Source of the DNA: DATGHS01 sp035307785
Lineage (GTDB): Bacteria > Planctomycetota > Planctomycetia > Gemmatales > Gemmataceae
NCBI GenBank assembly: GCA_035307785.1
Contig: DATGHS010000322.1
Span: forward strand, 1 to 8,189
DNA length: 8,189 nucleotides
Reading direction: 5' to 3'
Each line of letters starts with the position of its first letter. The first letter of the stretch is position 1. Below, piece after piece: positions 1 through 5,631 of the stretch. The notes under the pieces were generated by a model, which saw only the letters and a list, made by a program, of their open reading frames with translations, was not told the origin of the DNA and searched no databases. The position numbers and the translations under genes were made by a program.

Positions 1-517
1 GATTCCCATTGTGCCCATGCTGGATATGACCTTCCAGCTGCTGTTCTTTTTCGTGGCGACGTTCAATGTAAGCGAAGGCGAAGGCCAGATGCGCATGAAT
101 TTGCCGTCGTCCGGCGAGGCCAAGGCGAAGGATCAGCAAAACGTTGATCTCACGAAGCAAGCCGACACAGAACTCGACGTACCCTCCGATTTCGTGGTCG
201 TCGTGAAATCGTTCCCGGGCGGGCTGAGCGTGGCCATTCGCGACAATGCCAAGGTCAGCGAAGTCGGTGCCATTCAAGATCTCGACAAGCTGAAGACCGA
301 CGAGCAGCGCCGGCGGCTACTGGAACTGATGGACAAACTTTCCAACACGCTGAAAACCAAGTACGAAGAGAAAAAGAAAGACGATCCCAAGGCTTCTAGC
401 AATGTGAAGATTGAAGCGAACGCGAACATGCGCTATTCTACGCTGGTCAGCGTGATGGATGCGTGCCTGAAAGCCGGCTACGCACAGGTGGGCTTCGCGC
501 CGCCGCCCGATCTATGA
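1..517 (+). CDS. exbD: ExbD/TolR-family biopolymer transport protein, 5'-truncated
   Basis: This is the 3' part of an ExbD/TolR gene. The frame is already open at base 2, reading IPIVPMLDMTFQLLFFFVAT, so the start codon lies upstream; the GTG at 11 sits inside the membrane helix and is not the start. ExbD subunits work with the ExbB proton channel in the inner membrane and use proton-motive force to drive TonB-like or Tol-like partners. The Asp at 23-25, at the head of the only membrane helix, matches the conserved proton-pathway Asp of the family (Asp25 in E. coli ExbD). After the helix come an LPSS segment, a charged Lys/Glu-rich periplasmic part, and a C-terminal MRYSTLVSVMDACLKAGY block typical of the ExbD periplasmic fold. 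The stop (515-517) overlaps the next gene. An ExbB gene is expected just upstream but cannot be seen. The family call is firm; the transported substrate or partner is unknown. Confidence 0.9.
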   Translation, partial: IPIVPMLDMTFQLLFFFVATFNVSEGEGQMRMNLPSSGEAKAKDQQNVDLTKQADTELDVPSDFVVVVKSFPGGLSVAIRDNAKVSEVGAIQDLDKLKTDEQRRRLLELMDKLSNTLKTKYEEKKKDDPKASSNVKIEANANMRYSTLVSVMDACLKAGYAQVGFAPPPDL

Positions 518-1050
518 TTTTGTTTGTAGTTCCGCCTTCAGACCGAATTCCGGGGCAGTTCCGCCTGAAGGCGGAACTACAAACATGCAAAAATCCACCC
601 CGCGTCGAATTGCCTATCGTTCCAATTCCGGACCTCTCGTTCCAGTCGATGTTTTTTCTGGTAATCACATTTAACGTCGCCGGGTACGAGGGACGGCTTT
701 CTTTATCGTTGCCTTCCCGAGGTCGGACTGTGCGGATTGGCGTTCCGGCGCCGGCCGCTGCCGATGCGGGAGTGGATTTTCCGTCGGACCTCGTCGTGAG
801 CGTGCGAACCGAAGGCGACCAACGCGTGCACTTGGCTATTCGCGACGGTGAGCGAATAATGGAAGCGAAAGATTGCCGGGAATTGACCCAGCAGCTGTCC
901 AGTCGTCGGGCCGAACCCGCAGTGGACCCAATCAGCCTGACGATTGATGTGGATGGCCAAATCAAGTATTCGCGGCTGATTGAAGTGCTGGACGCCTGTA
1001 AACGTGCCGGATTCGAGAACATATCGTTTGCAATGCCCGGCGAAAGCTGA
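514..1050 (+). CDS. Second, divergent ExbD/TolR-family protein
   Basis: This paralogue of the preceding gene encodes about 178 residues. Its core aligns well: PIPDLSFQSMFFLVITFNV matches PMLDMTFQLLFFFVATFNV, an LPS segment follows, then SDLVVSVRT, HLAIRDGE and a C-terminal IKYSRLIEVLDACKRAGF. The conserved membrane Asp is residue 40 (631-633), preceded by an unusual Pro (PIPD, not PMLD or PLID). I chose ATG 514 because it forms an ATGA overlap with the upstream stop, which suggests translational coupling; no Shine-Dalgarno is visible. An in-frame ATG at 463 also exists but would overlap the upstream gene by 55 bases. Residues 3-24 or so are encoded by a REP-like inverted repeat (521-585), so the N-terminus is about 20 residues longer than expected. 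The protein probably acts in a heteromeric ExbB/ExbD complex with its neighbour. Family call good; start less certain. Confidence 0.82.
   Translation: MILFVVPPSDRIPGQFRLKAELQTCKNPPRVELPIVPIPDLSFQSMFFLVITFNVAGYEGRLSLSLPSRGRTVRIGVPAPAAADAGVDFPSDLVVSVRTEGDQRVHLAIRDGERIMEAKDCRELTQQLSSRRAEPAVDPISLTIDVDGQIKYSRLIEVLDACKRAGFENISFAMPGES
521..585. repeat. REP/MITE-like inverted repeat at the start of the second ExbD gene
   Basis: Bases 521-541 and 565-585 are perfect reverse complements (21 bp) separated by 23 bases. Inside, 557-565 pairs perfectly with 570-578, giving a compact 9-bp hairpin that uses part of the same right arm, so the two structures exclude each other. The motif AGTTCCGCC is therefore present three times (528-536, 557-565, and inverted at 570-578). 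The element begins four bases after the upstream stop and contains no stop in the frame of the downstream gene. It resembles dispersed REP-type palindromes; copies elsewhere in the genome cannot be seen from here. Confidence 0.75.
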
Positions 1051-1066
1051 AAACGTCCAGATTCTT

Positions 1067-1093
1067 ATCCGCGATATCCGTGTAATCAGTGGT
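1067..1093. repeat. Degenerate 9-nt tandem repeat (three units)
   Basis: Three adjacent nonamers, ATCCGCGAT, ATCCGTGTA and ATCAGTGGT, lie 16 bases after the stop of the second ExbD gene. The pattern resembles short intergenic repeats I associate with planctomycete and related genomes; this is from memory and not verified. The rest of the 1051-1286 gap shows no convincing terminator, so read-through into the next gene is possible. Confidence 0.5.
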
Positions 1094-1286
1094 GTTGAGC
1101 CTTGGAAACTTGCGTTTTTCCCTAACTTTAGGCCCTTTTCGTCCGGATCGGCGAATTTCGAAAAAAATCTGGGCAATCCGGGAACTTTGCCACAAGAGTT
1201 ACGATCTAATGGAGCGAGATGAGACCTGTCTGATGACGCAGATTGACTTCCGCTGTGTTTTTCGAGGGCGAAAAGCCCAAATTGGC

Positions 1287-2699
1287 ATGCGAATCGGCTC
1301 GATCTCGGCAGTGGCCCTGATCTGCGTATCAGTGCTGAGTTTCGCATTACGGGCCGACGAAGCCAATAAAGGATTTCGACCCGACCTCCCGCCCGAATGG
1401 CTGCAGCGAATCGAAGATGACCGGCCGCTGGCCGACTCGAAAGACAACGCGGAGGAGCACAAGGCTTTCGACCGATTCGTCGCGTTTGCTCGGAAGCAGC
1501 CACTCGAGCAATTGGCTCAGAATGTCAACAAGGAAGTGGACACGCTCAAGTTGATGAGCAGTGAACGGACGCGGTTTCGCAGCGACGTAATGCACCTGGA
1601 AGGGAGATTACTTCGGCTCGTGAAGGTTGCCGTGGACGCCAAACTTCAAAAGGAAGGCATTACGGAGTTGTACGAAGGTTGGGTTCGGGAAGAGGGAAAC
1701 ATCAATCCGATCGGCGTGATCGTGAGTGAGTTACCCGCCGGTTTGAAACCTGGAGACAAGCTGAGCCGTTTCGTTGCAGTGGATGGCTACTTCTTCAAGC
1801 TCTACCGTTACACCGACCCCGAAGGGAACGAACGCCGGGCACCGCTGCTGATCGGGCGAACGTTTTCGAAGAATGAGCCGGCGCCGGAGGAGGTAGAGGA
1901 GGCGAGGCGGCCGGGGGAGCCCACCGGCAAAATGGATTGCCCGGTCGATTGGCTCGAACATGTGGAAGACGACCACCCGATAATGACATTGAAGTCGAAT
2001 GCAGATGAGTACTACGCCTACAACTATTTCGTGGATTTCGCCCGCAAACAGCCGATGGACGTCCTGGCCAAGAATGCCCGCAAGCAATTGACATTCGCTC
2101 GGCTGTATGAAACCCCGGCAAAATATCGTGGCGAATTGGTGCATGTAGAAGGGTGGCTGCGGCGACTGAGGTGGATCGACACGACCGAGGATTTGGCCAA
2201 GGACAATATTTCCCTTTACGAAGGGTGGATATTCGAGCCCGCGTTTTATCCAAATCCAACCTGTGTCGTGGTTTCGGAATTGCCGCCAGGGCTTAGCCCG
2301 TCGGAAGACATGAAAGTGTGGGTGTCGTTCGATGGTTACTTTTTCAAGCGCTACAAATACAAGACGACCGAGAAGGACGAACATGGACAATTTGTGTGGC
2401 GCGGAGCGCCTCTGTCAATCGGGCGATCATTGGTCACGAAAAGCGCGCCGGTTGGTTCCGATAGCTCAAGCGTCTTGCAATCGTATTCGGTTTGGTTGAT
2501 TCCTTTGGGACTGGTTCTGGTTGTGCTGATGATTGGTACGGTCCTGTTGTTAGGAAAGTTCTTCCGCCGCGGTGACCAGCTCGTACATGCCCGGGTGGCC
2601 AGCATCAAGCAGGCCAACCCATTTGATGAATCGGCCCCGCAACTACCGCCGGGAGAATTGCCGGTGAACCGGCTGCCGGGAGACCCATCGGAGAACTAG
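1287..2699 (+). CDS. Predicted type I membrane protein with a duplicated ~160-residue domain
   Basis: The function is not recognised. From ATG 1287 the product is 470 residues: a Sec signal peptide (MRIGSISAVALICVSVLSFA, likely cut near LRA/DEA), a long periplasmic part, one membrane helix at about 402-423, and a positively charged cytoplasmic tail (KFFRRGDQ, then Pro-rich with NPFD). The periplasmic part is two copies of one domain, about 35-195 and 218-384. Both have W-L-x-x-[IV]-E-D-D-[RH]-P, F-A-R-K-Q-P, [VL]-[MV]-H-[LV]-E-G-x-L-R-L or similar, LYEGW, VVSELP-x-GL, DGYFFK-x-Y and APL-x-IGR. The GxxVxVxGxL pattern hints at an OB-like beta barrel, which is only a guess. The gene lies between the ExbD pair and the TonB-like PFTB gene, so a role in the same envelope complex is plausible. 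The start is uncertain: in-frame ATGs at 1209 and 1233 exist and none has a strong ribosome binding site. Confidence 0.75.
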   Translation: MRIGSISAVALICVSVLSFALRADEANKGFRPDLPPEWLQRIEDDRPLADSKDNAEEHKAFDRFVAFARKQPLEQLAQNVNKEVDTLKLMSSERTRFRSDVMHLEGRLLRLVKVAVDAKLQKEGITELYEGWVREEGNINPIGVIVSELPAGLKPGDKLSRFVAVDGYFFKLYRYTDPEGNERRAPLLIGRTFSKNEPAPEEVEEARRPGEPTGKMDCPVDWLEHVEDDHPIMTLKSNADEYYAYNYFVDFARKQPMDVLAKNARKQLTFARLYETPAKYRGELVHVEGWLRRLRWIDTTEDLAKDNISLYEGWIFEPAFYPNPTCVVVSELPPGLSPSEDMKVWVSFDGYFFKRYKYKTTEKDEHGQFVWRGAPLSIGRSLVTKSAPVGSDSSSVLQSYSVWLIPLGLVLVVLMIGTVLLLGKFFRRGDQLVHARVASIKQANPFDESAPQLPPGELPVNRLPGDPSEN

Positions 2700-2770
2700 T
2701 AATCGGATTTCCCTGGCCGCAAGCGACTTGATGAGATAACCTTTAGTGTAAGACCTTTTGTTCCGATTAT

Positions 2771-2775
2771 GGAGG
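2771..2775 (+). promoter_or_regulatory. Ribosome binding site deciding the start at 2788
   Basis: GGAGG lies 12 bases before ATG 2788. This favours that start over an in-frame TTG at 2758, which would put the Shine-Dalgarno inside the gene. Confidence 0.6.
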
Positions 2776-2787
2776 CTTGCTTCGATC

Positions 2788-4419
2788 ATGGCGAACGAAA
2801 ACGTCACGCCCTCCGTGCCTTCTGCAACCCCGCCGCCTCCGGCCAAAGCAACCGGCCGGTCTCCGGTTATCCGTATGGATACCTTCGGAGGCGAAGAAGA
2901 TCCTGATCGCGTTCTCAAACGGCAAGTGCCTGCTTGGCTGCTGAGCCTCGGCATTCACGTCGTGCTGTTCTCGATATTCCTCGTGTTGAATTTCATCTTC
3001 GGCGGCCGGACCATAGGCGCAGCCGCGCACGAAAACGCAGAAATCAACACGAAGATGGATGAAGAAAAGGAAGAATTTAACCTCGAAAATCCCGACATCG
3101 GCCTCGATCCGAACTTGCCCACGAATTACAACGTAGACCGCATCGAAGACCATAGCGTGCCCGGCAAGGTCCTTCCCGATGAGCCGATTGGCAACATGGG
3201 CGAAGGCAATCCGCAAACGGTTCCCCCACCTCCAGGTGTCGGGGACGGCCAGGGTGGCGGCGTGGATAGCCCGACGGCCGGCCTAGGCGCTTTGGGTCAG
3301 ACCGGCGGCATGATGGGACCCCCGAGCCTGGGTATCGGCTTTGCCGGCCGTAGCGGCGCGACCCGTGAGAAGATGGCCACAGCCGGCGGCGGCAACAAGG
3401 CTTCCGAAGCTGCTGTGGCTCGTGGCTTGATCTGGCTCGCCAAGGTGCAAAAAGCGAACGGCAGTTGGGAATCCGACGGCAGCGCCAAAGCGCCCGTCGC
3501 CAGCACCGGCATCGCCCTTCTGCCCTTCCTGGCTGCCGGCTACACCCATAAGGGCGGCGCCCAGTTCAACAAGAAGGAAATGAACAAGTACGTCCCCAAC
3601 GTTACAAAAGGCATTGACTACCTTCTGAAACTGCAGCGCCCCACCGGTGACTTCGGCACGCAAAACATGTACGAGCACGCGATTGCCACCATGGCCCTGT
3701 GTGAAGCGTTCGGCATGACGCAAGATCCGAAACTCCGCTATCCATGCCAAAAGGCCATCGAGTTCATCGTCAAAGCGCAGCACCCTGCCGGCGGCTGGCG
3801 CTATGGCCCCGGCCAGGCCGGCGATACATCCGTCACAGGCTGGCAGATTCAAGCACTGAAGTCGGGCCACCTGGCCGGCCTCAGCGTGCCCAAGGACACG
3901 CTGCAAAAAGCCATGTCGTTCCTTGACTCGGTTTCCGGCGGCACCTCGCGGACCGGTTCGACCTATGGCTATACCGACAAGAACGGCTCCCCGTCGATGA
4001 CTGCAGTCGGCCTGCTCTGCCGGCAGTATCTCGGCTGGGGCCAGCACAATCCGTCGATTGTCGCGGGCATCAGCGAACTCAAGAAGATTCCGCCCAAGGG
4101 CGCCGACCCGAAAGCCGCGAATCAGGTGCTCGACATTTACTACTACTACTACGCCAGCCAGGTGGTGCACAATTATGATGGTCCGGAATGGCACGTGTTC
4201 TGGAATCCGGCCATGCGTGACTGGCTCGTGAAACTGCAGGTACCCCAGGGCAACGGTCAGAACGAAGGCAGCTGGGACCCCGATCAGTCGATCACTGGCA
4301 GTGCCGGCGGCCGGCTGTTCACTAGCTGCATGGCGTTGCTGACCCTGGAAATCTACTACCGGTATCTGCCGCTTTACAAGAAGGACGGCGGCGGTCTGAA
4401 GGACCTGGAAGGCAATTGA
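2788..4419 (+). CDS. TonB-like membrane-anchored prenyltransferase/squalene-oxidase-repeat (PFTB-like) protein
   Basis: This is a 543-residue protein in three parts. Residues 1-48 are a Pro-rich, charged cytoplasmic segment. Residues 49-71 form the single membrane helix (PAWLLSLGIHVVLFSIFLVL); Ser53 and His57 form the SxxxH motif known from the TonB anchor helix, where it is needed for coupling to ExbB/ExbD. Residues 74-205 are a linker, first acidic (MDEEKEEF), then Pro-rich (TVPPPPG) and Gly-rich. Residues 210-535 are a PFTB/terpenoid-cyclase-like repeat domain with QW-type motifs: QKANGSW (221-227), QRPTGDF (283-289), QHPAGGW (331-337) and a degenerate one ending GSWDPD (494-499). GDTSVTGW (D346) is present, but I see no DxDD of squalene-hopene cyclases and no clear Asp-Cys-His zinc set of protein prenyltransferases, so catalysis is unlikely and binding or scaffolding is more probable. 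Two ExbD genes lie upstream and a terminator follows. The fold call is strong; the TonB-like role is inference. Confidence 0.88.
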   Translation: MANENVTPSVPSATPPPPAKATGRSPVIRMDTFGGEEDPDRVLKRQVPAWLLSLGIHVVLFSIFLVLNFIFGGRTIGAAAHENAEINTKMDEEKEEFNLENPDIGLDPNLPTNYNVDRIEDHSVPGKVLPDEPIGNMGEGNPQTVPPPPGVGDGQGGGVDSPTAGLGALGQTGGMMGPPSLGIGFAGRSGATREKMATAGGGNKASEAAVARGLIWLAKVQKANGSWESDGSAKAPVASTGIALLPFLAAGYTHKGGAQFNKKEMNKYVPNVTKGIDYLLKLQRPTGDFGTQNMYEHAIATMALCEAFGMTQDPKLRYPCQKAIEFIVKAQHPAGGWRYGPGQAGDTSVTGWQIQALKSGHLAGLSVPKDTLQKAMSFLDSVSGGTSRTGSTYGYTDKNGSPSMTAVGLLCRQYLGWGQHNPSIVAGISELKKIPPKGADPKAANQVLDIYYYYYASQVVHNYDGPEWHVFWNPAMRDWLVKLQVPQGNGQNEGSWDPDQSITGSAGGRLFTSCMALLTLEIYYRYLPLYKKDGGGLKDLEGN

Positions 4420-4452
4420 CCAAGCCGCTTGCGGCTTTGCAAATCGTTCGCC

Positions 4453-4486
4453 AAACCCCGGCCCTTTGAAAAAAGGCCGGGGTTTT
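4453..4486 (+). terminator. Rho-independent terminator closing the ExbD-PFTB module
   Basis: A perfect 11-bp stem (4453-4463 with 4475-4485), GC-rich at its core, has an 11-base loop and ends in a T run (4483-4486). It sits 33 bases after the PFTB stop. The A-rich left side means it may also work on the other strand. The rest of 4420-4642 holds only a small 6-bp hairpin (4594-4599 with 4605-4610), which I leave unassigned. Confidence 0.85.
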
Positions 4487-4632
4487 CGATTTCCGGCACC
4501 TCTTGCCCAGCTTCTCGTCAGAATAGGTCGAATTCCAGCTTCGGATTATTCCACAAAAGCGGCGCAACCGATGAAACAAGTACAATCGTCCGAATCCGGG
4601 TAAGCCGGATAATCGGCAAAAGCGGGACGAAT

Positions 4633-4636
4633 GGAG
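4633..4636 (+). promoter_or_regulatory. Ribosome binding site deciding the start at 4643
   Basis: GGAG (in GGAGAAG) stands six bases before ATG 4643, an ideal spacing. This favours 4643 over the in-frame ATG at 4631, which overlaps this site. Confidence 0.6.
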
Positions 4637-4642
4637 AAGTTT

Positions 4643-5440
4643 ATGCGCCACCTCGCACGCTGCATCACGGGAACAATGGCTCTGGCAATTGCTTCATCGT
4701 TCAACGTGCCGGCATCTGTTGCGGAGGAGTCCGCCGGCCAGGTCGTTATTATCCGCGAGTCCGGCAAGCTCGACAAACGCTGCGTGGTGGAAAAGTCGAT
4801 TCCACAACCCAACGGCACGATCTTGCACGAAGTGCGCAACCTGGCCACGGGCGAGCGTTATCGCGTGATCGACCATCGTTCGCCCAAGACTACCAGCCAG
4901 CGCACCATTGTTTCACGGCCCCAAGACAAGACGCGAACACCTACGCCGGCAGAGCTAGCAGTGTCTTCATCGCCACCGTCGAGCCGAACGATTTCGGAAC
5001 ACGATGGCTGGCTGAAAGGCACGACGAAAACGGTCGCTGCCCCGCCTTCGGTGCCGAGCATTCCCAACGTGATCAGTGCCGCGAGCAGCAATTGGCCGGC
5101 AAATGAAGAGACCGAAGCCTCGGCTACCAAGCACATACAGTTGCTGCGCACGTCGCCCGATGCGGCGCTTCGCGAAACGGCAGCCCTGGCACTGGCCGCC
5201 AGCGAATCGCGCAAAAAGACCGAGGTAATCGACGCCCTGGCCAGCGGGGCCAAGAGCGACCCTACTGCCACGGTGCGGATTTGCTGTCTTCGCTGCCTGT
5301 GGCAGCTGGGCAAGAATCTGCCCCAGGTGATTCCAACCATTCAAGAACTGCAAGCAGACGCTGATGAGAAGATTCAACAGATCGCACATAACGCCATGCA
5401 GGAACTGGCGCCGCAGGCCGTGCAACGGTCGCAGCACTGA
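4643..5440 (+). CDS. Secreted HEAT-repeat-like protein of unknown function
   Basis: The product is 265 residues. It opens with a Sec signal peptide (basic MRHLAR, hydrophobic core to about 20, likely cleavage after ASVA at 27). A short beta-rich segment follows (GQVVIIRESGKLDKRCVVEK, then HEVRNLATGERYRVIDH), then a low-complexity Ser/Pro/Thr linker of roughly 80 residues. From about 163 to 258 come alpha-helical pairs of HEAT/Armadillo type: LLRTSPDAALRETAALALAA, then DALASGAKSDPTATVRICCLRCL, then IPTIQELQADADEKIQQIAH. The Asp-Pro/Ala-x-[VL]-R turns are typical HEAT signatures. Such repeats usually bind proteins, so an adaptor role in the periplasm is likely, with no visible enzyme motif. It stands alone between two terminator-like structures and so is probably its own transcription unit. 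A start at 4631 would add four residues. Confidence 0.8.
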   Translation: MRHLARCITGTMALAIASSFNVPASVAEESAGQVVIIRESGKLDKRCVVEKSIPQPNGTILHEVRNLATGERYRVIDHRSPKTTSQRTIVSRPQDKTRTPTPAELAVSSSPPSSRTISEHDGWLKGTTKTVAAPPSVPSIPNVISAASSNWPANEETEASATKHIQLLRTSPDAALRETAALALAASESRKKTEVIDALASGAKSDPTATVRICCLRCLWQLGKNLPQVIPTIQELQADADEKIQQIAHNAMQELAPQAVQRSQH

Positions 5441-5462
5441 TCCCTTCTTTCCTTCCCCCTCG

Positions 5463-5494
5463 CCGAGCCCACCTGTTGCAACAGGTGGGCTCGG
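5463..5494. terminator. Perfect 32-nt palindrome, possible terminator after the HEAT gene
   Basis: The two 16-base halves are exact reverse complements with their centre at TTGCAA; they start CCGAGCCCACC and end GGTGGGCTCGG. It lies 22 bases after the HEAT-gene stop, where a terminator is expected, but only TTGCTA follows, so the U tract is poor. It could instead be a dispersed palindromic repeat, a cruciform, or a protein-binding site. Confidence 0.6.
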
Positions 5495-5503
5495 TTGCTA
5501 AAC

Positions 5504-5623
5504 CAGAAGTCAGAAGTCAGAAATCAGAGGTCAGAATCGCTTGGAGCCTGCGTATGGCAGTGCGCCAGTTGCAAGCAATCGAACTCGTATTTCTGACTTC
5601 TGACCTTTGACATCTGACCTCTG
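5504..5623. repeat. Heptad-repeat element with oppositely oriented ends, upstream of fabI
   Basis: The left end (5504-5538) is five heptads of the form CAGAAGT (CAGAAGT twice, CAGAAAT, CAGAGGT, CAGAATC). The right end (5589-5623) is five heptads in reverse complement (ATTTCTG, ACTTCTG, ACCTTTG, ACATCTG, ACCTCTG). The 50-base spacer has its own small inverted repeats (5539-5543 with 5572-5576, and 5555-5558 with 5564-5567), so the element can fold as a long imperfect hairpin. This looks like a small non-autonomous repeat (MITE or STRR type). It ends eight bases before the fabI start codon. Confidence 0.7.
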
Positions 5624-5631
5624 GGCTCAAC

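Noticed and set aside
1089..1286. An upstream extension of the duplicated-domain protein from GTG 1089
   Set aside because: The extension starts inside the nonamer repeat and would bury the signal peptide behind 66 residues of unconvincing sequence.
703..1503. A 266-codon minus-strand frame, with another at 447-1022
   Set aside because: They lie opposite the second ExbD gene and the start of the duplicated-domain gene, run through the repeat segments, and show no recognisable domain.
1731..2390. A 219-codon minus-strand frame
   Set aside because: It mirrors the duplicated-domain gene, whose two-copy conservation at the protein level supports the plus strand.
2728..2754. A possible sigma-70-like promoter (TTGATG, 15-base gap, TAAGAC)
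   Set aside because: The spacing is short and the -10 matches poorly; no stronger than chance in this gap.
4138..4152. Five TAC codons in a row (a Tyr run)
   Set aside because: Tyr-rich stretches at this place seem normal for the repeat-domain family as I remember it, and five units is too short to argue for phase variation.
3283..4194. A 303-codon open frame on the minus strand
   Set aside because: It is the complement of the PFTB repeat domain, has a biased low-complexity composition (Ala/Gly/Val/Arg), and shows no family motif or ribosome binding site; the plus-strand protein is clearly real.
2788..4419. Annotation as an active squalene-hopene cyclase or protein prenyltransferase
   Set aside because: QW-like repeats are present but I see no DxDD acid motif and no clear Asp-Cys-His zinc ligand set, and the domain is shorter than a full cyclase.
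4429..5106. A 225-codon plus-strand frame crossing the terminator
   Set aside because: It reads through the terminator stem and then overlaps the HEAT gene in another frame; its protein has no signal peptide or domain, unlike the HEAT frame.
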